DNA of 64,000 bases from an uncultured Sphingobacteriales bacterium (GTDB lineage: Bacteria > Bacteroidota > Bacteroidia > Chitinophagales > Chitinophagaceae). Below the pieces are notes generated by a model. The model saw only the letters and a list, made by a program, of their open reading frames with translations, had not been told where the DNA came from and did no database searches. Location of the stretch: NCBI GenBank assembly GCA_937991535.1, contig CALKHN010000043.1:1-64000 (forward strand). The letters run 5' to 3'. Below are positions 25,997 to 36,870 of the stretch, in pieces; within the stretch, counting starts at the first letter, position 1, and every line of letters starts with the position of its first letter. Made by a program: the position numbers and the translations under genes.

Positions 25997-28900
25997 TTAT
26001 TCTTCTTCATCAAAGCTCATAGCCTCACGTGTAGTTTGCAACAATTCGTACTCTTCCTTGCTGCCCACTATTACATTGTCAAACTCACGCAGTCCTGTAC
26101 CAGCAGGTATCGGGTGACCGGTAATTACATTCTCTTTCAACCCGAGCATATCATCCGTTTTTCCCTGTATGGCGGCAGAGCTCAGCACCTTGGTCGTTTC
26201 CTGGAACGACGCTGCAGATATCCAGCTATGCGTACCCAATGATGCTTTGGTAATACCCAGCAATACCGGCTTAGAAGTGGCAGGGTTGGCGTCCCTGAAT
26301 TCTACCAGTTTTTTATCGCCCCTGCGAAGGATAGAGTTTTCTTCACGCAGTTCGCGTAAACTTACAATTTGTCCTGCACGCAGTTTCGATGAATCACCAG
26401 GCTCTGTTACTACCTTTTTATCATATATCCAGTCATTCTCTTCAATAAATTCAAAGCGGTCTTCCAGGTCTTCCTCCAGGAACTTGGTATCGCCCGGCTC
26501 AACAATTTCAATCTTCTTCATCATCTGCCTTACAATTACCTCAATGTGCTTATCATTTATGCGCACCCCCTGCAGGCGGTATACTTCCTGAATTTCATTT
26601 ACCACGTATTCCTGCACTGCAAAAGGTCCCTTAATATTAAGAATATCAGCAGGAGCTGTTTGCCCGTCAGACAAAGGCGTACCGGCTCTTACAAAGTCGC
26701 CATCCTGTACAAGGATCTGCCGTGTAAGGGGAACTAAGTATTTTTTTACCACGCCATCCTTGGCTTCAATGATAATCTCACGGTTGCCACGTTTAACCAC
26801 GCCAAAGGAAACTACCCCGTCAATTTCAGAAACAATGGCAGGATTACCCGGATTACGCGCTTCAAACAATTCCGTTACACGTGGTAAGCCACCGGTAATA
26901 TCACGCAACTTACCCAATACACGTGGAATTTTAACCAGTACCTGTCCGGCGCGAACCTCTTCTGTTTCATCAACTACAATATGCGAACCTACCGGAAGGT
27001 TATATGTTTTAATTTCCTTGCCCTCCACCAAAAGCATTGGTATTTTAGTCTTATCTTTTGTTTCAATTACTACTTTTTCACGGTGACCTGTTTGTTCATC
27101 AGCTTCCTCGCGGTAGGTAAATCCTTCCTGTACACTGTCGAACTTGATGGTACCCGCCTGTTCAGAAATAATTACATTATTAAATGGATCCCATGAGCAG
27201 ATAATATCGCCTTTCTCTACTTTTTGGCCATCTTTTACCATTAAAGTGGCGCCGTAAGGAATATTATTGGTAATAAGCAGCCTGTCGTTTTTCACATCAA
27301 TGATCCTCAATTCACCTGTGCGGCCAATTACGATCTGGATTTTTTCGCCCTGGTTATTTTCGGCGGTTACAGTACGCAATCCATCAAACTGCACGGTGCC
27401 GTCGAACTTAGCGGCTAACTGCGAATCAACGGTAGCTGAGCCTGCCACACCACCCACGTGGAAGGTACGAAGGGTTAACTGTGTACCTGGTTCACCAATA
27501 GACTGGGCGGCAATAATACCTACCGCATCTCCTCTTTGGGCAAGGTAACCTGTAGCCAGGTTAAGTCCGTAGCATTTTACACAAACACCGCGTTTGCTTT
27601 CGCAGGTCAATACAGAACGTATTTCCACGGTTTCAATTCCGCTTTCTTCAATGGTATGGGCAACTTCTTCTGTAATTTGTTCACCTGCTCCTATAATGAG
27701 CTCATCTGTTACCGGATTGTAAACATCATGTACTGAAGTACGTCCTAATATACGATCGTACAACGGTTCTACTATATCTTCATTATCCTTTAAAGCACTG
27801 ATGGCAATGCCTCGCAGGGTGCCGCAATCTTCTTCATTAATTACCACATCCTGGGCCACATCAACCAAACGACGGGTGAGGTAACCGGCATCCGCTGTTT
27901 TTAACGCGGTATCGGCCAAACCTTTACGTGCACCATGGGTTGAAATGAAATATTCCAATACATTCAGTCCGTCTTTAAAGTTGGATAAGATCGGATTTTC
28001 AATGATTTCCGAACCGGTAGAACCACTTTTACGCGGTTTAGCCATTAACCCCCTGATTCCTGCCAACTGTTTTACCTGTTGCTTGCTACCACGGGCGCCC
28101 GAATCCAGCATCATATAAACAGAGTTGAAGCCTTGTTTATCTGTTGCCATTTCACGTATCAGCGTTTCTGTAACGCGGGTATCCACACGCGACCAGATAT
28201 CAATGATCTGGTTGTACCTTTCGTTATTGGTGATAAGACCCATGTTGTAGTTTTCCCAAACTTCTTTCACTTCATCGGAAGCCGATTCAACCAGTTCCTG
28301 CTTCAACTGCGGAATAACAAGGTCATTGATATTAAAGGAAAGTCCACCTCTGAATGCGGTACGGAAGCCCAGTTGTTTGATGTCATCCAGGAATTTAGCG
28401 GTTTTGGGAACATTGGTAATTTTAATAATGTCACCGATGATTTCCCTGAGTGATTTTTTGGTAAGCAACGCATTTATAAATCCTACTTCTTCAGGAACAT
28501 GCTGATTAAAGATCACGCGGCCTACCGTTGTATCAATAAGCTTCGTTTCCAGTTCACCATTGTCTTTACGGAGTGCAGCTTTAACTTTTATATGAGCATG
28601 CAGGTCAACCTTATTTTCGTTGTATGCTATAATAACCTCTTCTGCATTATAAAAACGCTTGCCTTCTCCTTTTACTTTTTCGGTGTCGGTTGACTTCTTG
28701 CCTTTCGAGATATAATACAAACCCAATACCATGTCCTGCGAAGGAAGGGTAATAGGCGTGCCATTCTGCGGGTTAAGTATATTGTGCGATGACAACATGA
28801 GCAACTGTGCTTCCAAAATAGCGGCGCTGCTCAGCGGAACGTGAACGGCCATTTGGTCACCATCAAAGTCGGCGTTGAACGCAGAACAAACCAATGGATG

Positions 28901-30289
28901 TAGCTGTATCGCTTTTCCCTCTACCAATTTTGGCTGAAAGGCCTGGATAGATAAACGGTGCAGTGTTGGGGCACGGTTCAGCATAATAGGATGTCCTTTA
29001 AGAATATTTTCAAGGATATCCCAAACTATAGCTTCTTTACGATCAACTAATTTCCGTGCGCTTTTTACTGTTTTTACAATGCCTCTTTCAATCAGTTTAC
29101 GAATGATAAAAGGCTTAAATAATTCGGCGCCCATATCTTTTGGCAGTCCGCACTCATGTAATTTCAAATCTGGTCCTACCACAATTACCGAACGTCCTGA
29201 ATAGTCAACACGTTTACCCAAAAGGTTCTGACGGAAACGGCCCTGCTTACCTTTAAGCACATCACTCAGCGATTTCAATGCACGTCCGCCTTCGGCCTTA
29301 ACGGCATTCGATTTGCGCGAGTTATCAAACAAAGAATCTATGGCCTCCTGGAGCATGCGTTTTTCATTACGCAGGATCACTTCCGGCGCTTTGATCTCCA
29401 GCAGACGTTTTAAACGGTTATTACGAATAATAACACGACGGTATAAATCATTCAGATCCGATGAAGCAAAACGACCACCGTCCAAAGGTACCAGCGGGCG
29501 AAGCTCGGGAGGTATAACAGGTATATACTGCATTACCATCCATTCCGGGCGGTTTTCAATTCGGCTATTGGCATCGCGGAACGATTCCACCACACTCAAA
29601 CGCTTTAACGCATCGGCTTTACGCTGCTGGGAAGTTTCCGTAGCGGCGGCATTGCGCAGGTCGTAACTCAACTGATCCAGGTCAATTCGTCCGAGCATGG
29701 CATGAATGGCTTCCGCACCCATTTTTGCGATGAATTTCTGCGGGTCATCATCCGGCAGATATTGATTGTCTTTGGGAAGATTTTCCAATATCTCTAAGTA
29801 TTCTTCTTCGGGCAGAAGGTCTCCCATCTTAAGATTACGGTCTTCGCGTACACCTGGCTGTATTACTACGTATCTTTCGTAGTATACAATGCTTTCCATT
29901 TTTTTGGAACTGATACCGAGCAGGTAACCGATTTTATTGGGAAGGCTTTTAAAATACCATATATGCACTACGGGCACAACGAGTTTGATATGCCCCATTC
30001 TTTCGCGGCGCACTTTCTTTTCTGTAACTTCCACACCGCAGCGGTCGCAAACTATGCCCTTATAACGGATACGCTTATACTTACCGCAGGCGCATTCATA
30101 ATCTTTTACCGGTCCAAAAATTCTTTCGCAGAACAAACCGTCTCTTTCAGGCTTGTAGGTACGATAGTTAATGGTTTCAGGCTTCAAAACCTCACCATAA
30201 GATCGCTCCAGGATGGCATCGGGAGAAGCCAGGCTGATCGTAATCTTGGAAAAATTTGACTTGGGGCGATTGTCTTTTTTGATAGCCAT
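25997..30289 (-). CDS. rpoC: DNA-directed RNA polymerase subunit beta'
   Basis: The largest RNA polymerase subunit holds the catalytic Mg. The N-terminal zinc motif is CACGKYKRIRYKGIVCDRCG, the catalytic loop is FNADFDGDQMAVH, and the second zinc cluster is CGTLRG with CESKRGVCVKCYG. The bridge/trigger-loop region GEPGTQLTLRTFHVGG is present. The 1430-residue length is normal for Bacteroidota. It starts 68 bases after rpoB and ends at a strong terminator. Nothing unusual is seen in the subunit itself. Confidence 0.99.
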   Translation of the reverse strand: MAIKKDNRPKSNFSKITISLASPDAILERSYGEVLKPETINYRTYKPERDGLFCERIFGPVKDYECACGKYKRIRYKGIVCDRCGVEVTEKKVRRERMGHIKLVVPVVHIWYFKSLPNKIGYLLGISSKKMESIVYYERYVVIQPGVREDRNLKMGDLLPEEEYLEILENLPKDNQYLPDDDPQKFIAKMGAEAIHAMLGRIDLDQLSYDLRNAAATETSQQRKADALKRLSVVESFRDANSRIENRPEWMVMQYIPVIPPELRPLVPLDGGRFASSDLNDLYRRVIIRNNRLKRLLEIKAPEVILRNEKRMLQEAIDSLFDNSRKSNAVKAEGGRALKSLSDVLKGKQGRFRQNLLGKRVDYSGRSVIVVGPDLKLHECGLPKDMGAELFKPFIIRKLIERGIVKTVKSARKLVDRKEAIVWDILENILKGHPIMLNRAPTLHRLSIQAFQPKLVEGKAIQLHPLVCSAFNADFDGDQMAVHVPLSSAAILEAQLLMLSSHNILNPQNGTPITLPSQDMVLGLYYISKGKKSTDTEKVKGEGKRFYNAEEVIIAYNENKVDLHAHIKVKAALRKDNGELETKLIDTTVGRVIFNQHVPEEVGFINALLTKKSLREIIGDIIKITNVPKTAKFLDDIKQLGFRTAFRGGLSFNINDLVIPQLKQELVESASDEVKEVWENYNMGLITNNERYNQIIDIWSRVDTRVTETLIREMATDKQGFNSVYMMLDSGARGSKQQVKQLAGIRGLMAKPRKSGSTGSEIIENPILSNFKDGLNVLEYFISTHGARKGLADTALKTADAGYLTRRLVDVAQDVVINEEDCGTLRGIAISALKDNEDIVEPLYDRILGRTSVHDVYNPVTDELIIGAGEQITEEVAHTIEESGIETVEIRSVLTCESKRGVCVKCYGLNLATGYLAQRGDAVGIIAAQSIGEPGTQLTLRTFHVGGVAGSATVDSQLAAKFDGTVQFDGLRTVTAENNQGEKIQIVIGRTGELRIIDVKNDRLLITNNIPYGATLMVKDGQKVEKGDIICSWDPFNNVIISEQAGTIKFDSVQEGFTYREEADEQTGHREKVVIETKDKTKIPMLLVEGKEIKTYNLPVGSHIVVDETEEVRAGQVLVKIPRVLGKLRDITGGLPRVTELFEARNPGNPAIVSEIDGVVSFGVVKRGNREIIIEAKDGVVKKYLVPLTRQILVQDGDFVRAGTPLSDGQTAPADILNIKGPFAVQEYVVNEIQEVYRLQGVRINDKHIEVIVRQMMKKIEIVEPGDTKFLEEDLEDRFEFIEENDWIYDKKVVTEPGDSSKLRAGQIVSLRELREENSILRRGDKKLVEFRDANPATSKPVLLGITKASLGTHSWISAASFQETTKVLSSAAIQGKTDDMLGLKENVITGHPIPAGTGLREFDNVIVGSKEEYELLQTTREAMSFDEEE

Positions 30290-30357
30290 AATCTTATTTA
30301 AGATTTATAATTTGAGATTTGAGATTACTGATCCGTTCAAAACCAGCATCTGTTTTT

Positions 30358-33300
30358 CTATTCAAACTTCAACTCTAATCCTAATCCTCTCAGTTCGTGG
30401 ACGAGTACATTGAATGATTCGGGTAATCCTGCTCTTGGAATATTATCGCCTTTCACAATAGCCTCATAGGTTTTTGCACGGCCAATAATATCATCCGATT
30501 TCAGGGTCAGCAACTCCTGCAATATGTTGGATGCGCCATATGCTTCCAGCGCCCACACTTCCATTTCACCAAAACGCTGTCCGCCAAACTGTGCTTTACC
30601 ACCCAAGGGCTGTTGTGTAATCAAACTGTAGGGTCCGATGCTTCTTGCATGCATCTTATCGTCTACCATGTGGTGCAACTTGATCATGTAGATGATTCCC
30701 ACTGTAGCTTTCTGATCAAAGCGTTCGCCGGTTTCACCGTCGTACAGGTGAGTATGACCGAAAGAAGGCAAGCCCGCTTTTTCAATATACCCTGCAATTT
30801 CCTCAACCGAAGCGCCATCAAAAATTGGCGTGGCAAATTTTACACCCAGCTTTTCCGCGGCCCATCCCAGCACGGTTTCATATATCTGTCCGAGGTTCAT
30901 ACGACTGGGTACGCCCAAAGGATTCAATACAATATCTACCGGTGTCCCATCTTCAAGGAAAGGCATATCTTCTGCGCGAACAATTTTAGCTACGATCCCT
31001 TTATTACCGTGGCGCCCCGCCATTTTATCTCCTACCTTCAGCTTACGTTTTACGGCAAGGTATACTTTAGCCAGCTTCAGCACACCCGCTGGCAATTCAT
31101 CACCTATCGAAATATTGAATTTCTCTCTCTTGTATCTTCCCAGTTCCTCGTTGAACTTGATGTTAAAGTTGTGCAGCAAAATATTAACCTGGTTGTCAAT
31201 TTGTGCATCTCCTGTCCAACCCAATGGGTTAATATTCTGATAATCGAGACCGGTAAGATTTTTGGCGTTGAATTTGGCGCTTTTGCCTATCTGCATTTCA
31301 CCAAAATTATTGGTTACACCAGCAGATGACTTATCTTTCAATAATACCTGCAGCTTCCCGATCAGTACGTCAAGCAGGTCCTTTTCGTTCTGCTCGTGCA
31401 CTTTTTCCAGCTTATCAATAGCGGCCTTTTCACGCACCTTCATGTTCTTGTCTTTCTTGGCACGCTGAAACAGCTTCTTATCAATTACCACACCTTCCGT
31501 TCCGCTTGGCGCCTTCAACGATGCATCCTTGGCATCGCCTGCTTTATCACCAAATATGGCCCGCAGTAATTTTTCTTCCGGCGTAGGATCACTTTCTCCC
31601 TTTGGAGTGATTTTACCAATAATGATATCACCTTCTTTAACCTGTGCACCTATCCGAATGATACCATGCTGATCCAGGTCCCTGGTGGCCTCCTCCGATA
31701 CGTTGGGAATATCAGGCGTTAATTCCTCTTCGCCCAGTTTGGTATCGCGTACTTCCAGCTCGTATTCAGAAATATGGATAGAGGTAAACAAATCTTCACG
31801 GGCCACTTTTTCACTGATCACAATAGCATCTTCAAAGTTGTACCCTTTCCATGGCATGAAAGCCACTTTAAGATTACGGCCTAAAGCCAGTTCACCATCT
31901 TTTGTTGCATATCCTTCGGTAAGAAAATCGCCATTTTTAACGCGCTGCCCTTTTTTAACAGCCGGGCGAAGATTGATACAGGTTTCCTGGTTTGTTTTCA
32001 TGAACTTGGTAAGCCTGTATATCCTGAGGTCATCTTCAAAGCTCACCAATTTCTGAGCCTCATCTCTTTCGTAACGTACATGTATTTCGTTGGCATCCAC
32101 AAACTCCACCACACCTTCACCATCTGCATGTATCTGGATGCGGGCATCTCTTGCCGCTTTTCCTTCCAGCCCGGTGCCTACAAAAGGCGCCTGCGGAACA
32201 ATCAGCGGAACAGCCTGGCGTTGCATGTTCGATCCCATCAGCGCACGGTTGGCATCATCGTGCTCCAGAAAAGGAATAAGCGATGCGCTTAAACCCACAA
32301 TCTGGTTGGGCGCCACATCCATATATTCTACATCTGTTCTCTCCAGTATAGGGAAATCGCCGGTTTGGCGCGATCTTACCATATCTTCTACAAATGTTCC
32401 TGTGCTATCCAACGGAGCATTTGCCTGTGCAATTTTTGCCTCGTCTTCTTCTTCGGCACTCAGGTAGTTCAGTTGCTTCATGTCTACCTTCCCTTCATTC
32501 ACTTTGCGATAGGGCGTTTCAATAAAACCCATTTCGTTGATCTTGGCGTGCACACACAAGGTCGAAATCAACCCGATATTAGGGCCTTCCGGCGTTTCAA
32601 TAGTGCACAGGCGGCCATAGTGCGAGTAGTGTACGTCGCGCACCTCAAATCCAGCACGTTCACGACTTAAACCACCGGGTCCGAGTGCAGAAATACGGCG
32701 TTTATGGGTAATTTCACTCAGCGGATTCGTTTGGTCGAGAAATTGTGATAACTGTGATGTACCGAAGAATGAATTGATCACCGAGGATAATGTTCTCGCA
32801 TTGATCAGATCAACGGGAGTAAATACTTCATTATCCCTAACATTCATTCTTTCGCGGATGGTTCTGGCCATACGTGCCAGCCCCACACCAAATTGTGCAA
32901 ACAATTGCTCACCTACCGTACGAACACGGCGGTTGCTGAGGTGATCAATGTCGTCTATCTCTGCTTTGGCATTGGTTAAACGAACAAGGTATTTGATGAT
33001 CTCGATAATATCTTCCTTCGTTAATGTTTTCTGATCCAGCGGCTGGTTCAGATTCAGCTTGCGGTTGATCTTGTAACGACCTACTTCTCCGAGATCGTAT
33101 CGTTTGTCGGAAAAGAAAAGCTTATCAATGATACCACGGGCTGTTTCATTATCAGGCGCATCGGCGCCACGCAACTGGCGGTAAATGTGCTGTACCGCTT
33201 CCAGTTCGGAGTTGGCGCTGTCTTTATTTAAAGTATTGTATATAATAGCGTAATCACCACTCACTTCTTCTTTCTGGATGAATACGCCTTTCACATCCAT

Positions 33301-34167
33301 GTCCGATATCAGGTCTACTGCTTCAGCGTCTAAAACGGTATCGCGTTCCAGCACTACTTCGTTTCTTTCAATAGAAACCACTTCGCCGGTATCTTCATCT
33401 ACGAAATCTTCTACCCAGGTTCTCAATACACGGGCGGCCAATCGTTTGCCAATATATGGTGTTAATGCTTTTTTGTCTGCCTTTACTTCATCGGCCATAC
33501 CGAACAATTCCAGTATATCCTTATCGGTCTCAAATCCTATAGAACGCAGTAAAGTAGTTACAGGGAATTTCTTTTTCCGGTCAATGTACGCATACATTAC
33601 ATTATTAATGTCTGTAGCGAATTCCATCCAGGCGCCTTTAAAAGGAATTACCCTTGCGGAGTAAATTTTTGTACCGTTGGGGTGCAGTGACTGTCCGAAG
33701 AATACCCCTGGTGAACGGTGTAACTGGGATACAACCACCCGTTCTGCGCCATTGATCACAAAAGTGCCGCGTGGCGTCATATAGGGAATATTACCCAAAA
33801 ACACATCCTGAACAATGGTTTGGAAATCCACATGCTCTTCGTCGTTACAGCTTAAGCGTAACTTGGCTTTTAACGGAACGGCATAGGTTAAACCACGCTC
33901 CATACATTCTTCAATGCTATAGCGTGGCGGATCAATAAAATAATCCAGGAACTCCAGTACGAAAATGTTCCGGGTATCCGTAATCGGAAAATTTTCCTTG
34001 AATACTTTAAACAGTCCTTCAACATTCCGTTTATCCGGTGTTGTTTCCAACTGGAAGAACTCTTTAAAAGACTGAATCTGGATTTCTAATAAGTCAGGCG
34101 TTTCCGCTAAATGTTTGATTTTTCCGAAATCAATTCTATTCTGTGTAGCAACTTTTGTTGAAGACAT
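30358..34167 (-). CDS. rpoB: DNA-directed RNA polymerase subunit beta
   Basis: The second-largest RNA polymerase subunit forms the active-site wall and is the rifampicin target. The rifampicin-region wording is FGTSQLSQFLDQTNPLSEIT, then HKRRISALGPGGLSRERAGF, with no classical resistance substitution evident. The C-terminal MEVWALEAYGASNILQELLT is intact. The start at 34167 (MSSTKVATQNRIDFGK) is preferred over an in-frame ATG 12 codons upstream. A consensus promoter lies about 140 bases upstream. Unlike most relatives, rplJ-rplL is not immediately upstream. Confidence 0.99.
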   Translation of the reverse strand: MSSTKVATQNRIDFGKIKHLAETPDLLEIQIQSFKEFFQLETTPDKRNVEGLFKVFKENFPITDTRNIFVLEFLDYFIDPPRYSIEECMERGLTYAVPLKAKLRLSCNDEEHVDFQTIVQDVFLGNIPYMTPRGTFVINGAERVVVSQLHRSPGVFFGQSLHPNGTKIYSARVIPFKGAWMEFATDINNVMYAYIDRKKKFPVTTLLRSIGFETDKDILELFGMADEVKADKKALTPYIGKRLAARVLRTWVEDFVDEDTGEVVSIERNEVVLERDTVLDAEAVDLISDMDVKGVFIQKEEVSGDYAIIYNTLNKDSANSELEAVQHIYRQLRGADAPDNETARGIIDKLFFSDKRYDLGEVGRYKINRKLNLNQPLDQKTLTKEDIIEIIKYLVRLTNAKAEIDDIDHLSNRRVRTVGEQLFAQFGVGLARMARTIRERMNVRDNEVFTPVDLINARTLSSVINSFFGTSQLSQFLDQTNPLSEITHKRRISALGPGGLSRERAGFEVRDVHYSHYGRLCTIETPEGPNIGLISTLCVHAKINEMGFIETPYRKVNEGKVDMKQLNYLSAEEEDEAKIAQANAPLDSTGTFVEDMVRSRQTGDFPILERTDVEYMDVAPNQIVGLSASLIPFLEHDDANRALMGSNMQRQAVPLIVPQAPFVGTGLEGKAARDARIQIHADGEGVVEFVDANEIHVRYERDEAQKLVSFEDDLRIYRLTKFMKTNQETCINLRPAVKKGQRVKNGDFLTEGYATKDGELALGRNLKVAFMPWKGYNFEDAIVISEKVAREDLFTSIHISEYELEVRDTKLGEEELTPDIPNVSEEATRDLDQHGIIRIGAQVKEGDIIIGKITPKGESDPTPEEKLLRAIFGDKAGDAKDASLKAPSGTEGVVIDKKLFQRAKKDKNMKVREKAAIDKLEKVHEQNEKDLLDVLIGKLQVLLKDKSSAGVTNNFGEMQIGKSAKFNAKNLTGLDYQNINPLGWTGDAQIDNQVNILLHNFNIKFNEELGRYKREKFNISIGDELPAGVLKLAKVYLAVKRKLKVGDKMAGRHGNKGIVAKIVRAEDMPFLEDGTPVDIVLNPLGVPSRMNLGQIYETVLGWAAEKLGVKFATPIFDGASVEEIAGYIEKAGLPSFGHTHLYDGETGERFDQKATVGIIYMIKLHHMVDDKMHARSIGPYSLITQQPLGGKAQFGGQRFGEMEVWALEAYGASNILQELLTLKSDDIIGRAKTYEAIVKGDNIPRAGLPESFNVLVHELRGLGLELKFE

Positions 34168-34309
34168 AGTATAAAAAGCGCTTTTAATTTGGTTCAATGA
34201 CAAAATACCCCGTATCCCCCTGTTTTACGTAAAAACAAAAGAAATTAGTAATCAGTCACTTATAATTCAATTGAAAAGTCAAATTGTATCAGGCCCAATT
34301 TAAGGAGTG

Positions 34310-34339
34310 CAAAGGTACAGAATATAGACATTATAACAA
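34310..34339 (-). promoter_or_regulatory. Consensus promoter of rpoB-rpoC
   Basis: On the minus strand it reads TTG, 19 bases, then TACCTTTG (-7 at 34310-34317, -33 at 34337-34339). This is a perfect match to the Bacteroidota primary-sigma consensus. It predicts a leader of about 135 bases. The rest of the 34168-34588 gap is A/T-rich with no gene seen. Confidence 0.85.
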
Positions 34340-34588
34340 GCATTTTTAAATTTTTAGCTGTTTTTTATACCGGGTGATGAAAATGTGGGAAAAATTAACC
34401 CGTAAATAATTTACATTAAAAATAAAAGTTATGTACGAATTGCTCAGGCAACTCACTATTCGCAGTACGCTTGAAGCCAATTTTATTAAAGGGCTTCTGT
34501 TACTTAAAAACTGACATAACCAATCCCTCCCGGCGCAAAGCAGAAAAACAGAACTGATTTTTTCATCAGTATATTTTTATGTGAAAGT

Positions 34589-35545
34589 TTACAGCAATAG
34601 TTTTCTATCGCTGATGATGGTGGGGAATCGTTTTCTTATCCTATCCGGAACCGGGTCTCTGTAAATGGTTCGCCGGCCCTGTATGGTGAGCTTCCCATTG
34701 CTTAACGTTACAAACGCAAAAATGGAATCTTTAAAATAGTGCGGACCTTCATTATATACATAGGTGGCACTGTTAATAATAAAATAATGAACATTGTTAC
34801 GAATGCCATACCGGTCATCATGATCGTGTCCCATAAATACGGCAACCACTTTCCCGTTGCTTCTGCGCTTTTCAGCATTTAAATTAGCATCATCAAAAAT
34901 ATCCAGTATCTCATCCGCATTTCCCAATTCATCAAAATAGTCGCTGAGAAAAACCGGCTGGTGCATAAAAACGATCACGGGTTTATCATTGGCAAACAGA
35001 TCTTTTTTTAACCAATCCAATTGTGGCTGGTCGGCAAAACTCCGGAAAGGCGATGCATAAGGGCTCCAGTTTGAATTATCGTAATGTACCAGTGATTTAT
35101 CCTCCTTTCTTATAAAATTTCTGTCAATCACCACAAAATGATAGCCCCCAAAATCATAAGAATAATAAGGCTGATCCATGCCCCATAGCGTCATAATGGT
35201 TTCCTTATTACATACATCCATATCATGATTGCCGAGCACATGGTATTTCGGTCCTTTGAATCTGTTCCATTCGGCCATAATGCCTTCGGACTGTTGTGGT
35301 CTGCAAAAGTCGCCGCATTGCAGTATAAAATCAGGCGATACCTTCATTACCTCATCCATGAAAGCTTTCAGCCTTGCTTCCTCTTTGTTCCTGAATTGAA
35401 GATGGTGCAGATCCGATATGATGCCAAAGCGCACTGATCTTCTGCTGTTATGATTATCTGCAGGAAGCGAAAACACACGCGAATGCAACAGGTTGCCTGC
35501 GCCGGCTGCTGCCAATGCTTTTATGAAATTGCGACGTTGCCACAT
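34589..35545 (-). CDS. Exported calcineurin-like metallophosphoesterase
   Basis: This 318-residue phosphoesterase carries a twin-arginine-like signal (MWQRRNFIKALAAAGAGNLL). The metal-site motifs are FGIISDLHH, LQCGDFC, VLGNHDMD, VFMHQPV and FMGHDHDD, the full set for a two-metal centre. Likely substrates are phosphodiesters or phosphomonoesters outside the cytoplasm, but none can be specified. It ends about 420 bases upstream of rpoB and is followed upstream (35575) by an FAD oxidoreductase gene in the same direction, 29 bases away. Confidence 0.9.
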   Translation of the reverse strand: MWQRRNFIKALAAAGAGNLLHSRVFSLPADNHNSRRSVRFGIISDLHHLQFRNKEEARLKAFMDEVMKVSPDFILQCGDFCRPQQSEGIMAEWNRFKGPKYHVLGNHDMDVCNKETIMTLWGMDQPYYSYDFGGYHFVVIDRNFIRKEDKSLVHYDNSNWSPYASPFRSFADQPQLDWLKKDLFANDKPVIVFMHQPVFLSDYFDELGNADEILDIFDDANLNAEKRRSNGKVVAVFMGHDHDDRYGIRNNVHYFIINSATYVYNEGPHYFKDSIFAFVTLSNGKLTIQGRRTIYRDPVPDRIRKRFPTIISDRKLLL

Positions 35546-35574
35546 ACTGGTTGTACTATTATTGCTTCATTATT

Positions 35575-36807
35575 TTAACCACTGCGTTTCACAGACCTAA
35601 CCATAGCACATTTCTCCAGCCAGCTTGTACTGAACGGATCAATATCGCCGAACCTTGCCGGGCTAAAATCAGAAAGATCAAAAGGCGGATTATCTCCTGC
35701 AGCCAATTCAGCAAGCGCCAGCCCAACGCCACCGCTTACAGCAATACCTGCTCCGCAACAGCCGGATGCCAGCAAAAAATTATCTACGCCCGGCACTTTG
35801 CCCATTACCAGTTGTCCATCCGGCGTGTAACCCGAGAACCCGGCTACATAATACTTAATGCCTGTTTCGTAAAATGACGGGAAAAATCTTGCCAGCCTTT
35901 CCGCGTTTTCAGCCAGGTCATTCATCCCACTATCTTCACTAAAAGCAAAGTGACTGATATCGTCCGGTATTTTGTCTGGTGATGCGTACAATGATTTCTT
36001 TTCGCGAACCCCGAACAATAGTGCGCCTCCTTCCGGCCGGGCATATGCCTGGGCATCGGGTAACAATACCATGGGAGCATGTTCCGGAAAAATATCGGCT
36101 TTACCGGTTATCCAGTACTGGCTTCTTACCGGCGCCATGGGAATTCCTGTTCCGGTTTGCATGGCCCAAACCGGAGCCCATGCTCCCGCCGCGTCTATCA
36201 CCACATCAGCTTCAATTGTTCCAAGAGATGTTTTTACACCCTGCACCTCACCGGCTTTATATATAATTTCCGTTACGGCACAACCCTGCATAATATCCGC
36301 TCCCTGCTGCTTTGCACAACGGGCATAAAAGGTTCCCAGCAGGTAAGGATCACAGTAAGCCTCACCTGGCATGAACCCTATGCGTAAAGCTTCGCCTGCT
36401 TTGAGCCAGGGACTCATCTGTTGCGCCTCATTATTACTGATGTAACCGTGTGGCTGATTGAACTTTTGTGCAATATCCATTAGCTGCTCCAGTTCCTTCA
36501 CGGTACCATCGCTTGCTGCAACGTGCATCATTCCAGCCTTTCTCAGGTTAAGCGATTCCCCCAGTTGTTTTTCCATCTGCCCTACAGCCTGGTATGTTTC
36601 CAGCGTTAGCGGTATGTAAGCTTGTTTTGACCTGACAATTGTCATCAGTGCGGCGGCCCTGCTGGTAGCTGCGTTACATATTTCGTTACGCTCAATTACA
36701 ATAATCTTCTTTCCGGGATAATTACGCGTATGATAATAGGCAATGGAACATCCAAATATGCCACCCCCTATTACCACCACATTTGCCCTTTTTAATATTG
36801 CTGGCAC
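35575..36807 (-). CDS. FAD-dependent oxidoreductase (DAO family)
   Basis: A flavoprotein of the D-amino-acid-oxidase/glycine-oxidase-like group, 410 residues. The N-terminal dinucleotide fold is VVVIGGGIFGCSIAYY, with the FAD Glu in IVIERNEICNAATSRAAA. VVIDAAGAWAP is the second FAD contact, and YVAGFSGYTPDGQLVMG plus GCCGAGIAVSGGVG form the C-terminal binding block. Such enzymes oxidise secondary or D-amines, or sarcosine-like compounds. The substrate is not determinable. It probably forms a unit with the phosphoesterase downstream and the sugar kinase upstream. Confidence 0.88.
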   Translation of the reverse strand: MPAILKRANVVVIGGGIFGCSIAYYHTRNYPGKKIIVIERNEICNAATSRAAALMTIVRSKQAYIPLTLETYQAVGQMEKQLGESLNLRKAGMMHVAASDGTVKELEQLMDIAQKFNQPHGYISNNEAQQMSPWLKAGEALRIGFMPGEAYCDPYLLGTFYARCAKQQGADIMQGCAVTEIIYKAGEVQGVKTSLGTIEADVVIDAAGAWAPVWAMQTGTGIPMAPVRSQYWITGKADIFPEHAPMVLLPDAQAYARPEGGALLFGVREKKSLYASPDKIPDDISHFAFSEDSGMNDLAENAERLARFFPSFYETGIKYYVAGFSGYTPDGQLVMGKVPGVDNFLLASGCCGAGIAVSGGVGLALAELAAGDNPPFDLSDFSPARFGDIDPFSTSWLEKCAMVRSVKRSG

Positions 36808-36870
36808 AGTATTTTTAATTTAATAAGCCAATTACGCCATCGCGGTGCATCAAAAACAATAAACGCCTGA

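Noticed and set aside
26036..34100. Many long plus-strand frames opposite rpoC and rpoB
   Set aside because: They are antisense shadows of highly conserved coding sequence with no family signals of their own.
34431..34514. 27-codon plus-strand frame starting ATG upstream of rpoB
   Set aside because: It has no recognisable features, no following terminator, and lies in a promoter region; too short to support.
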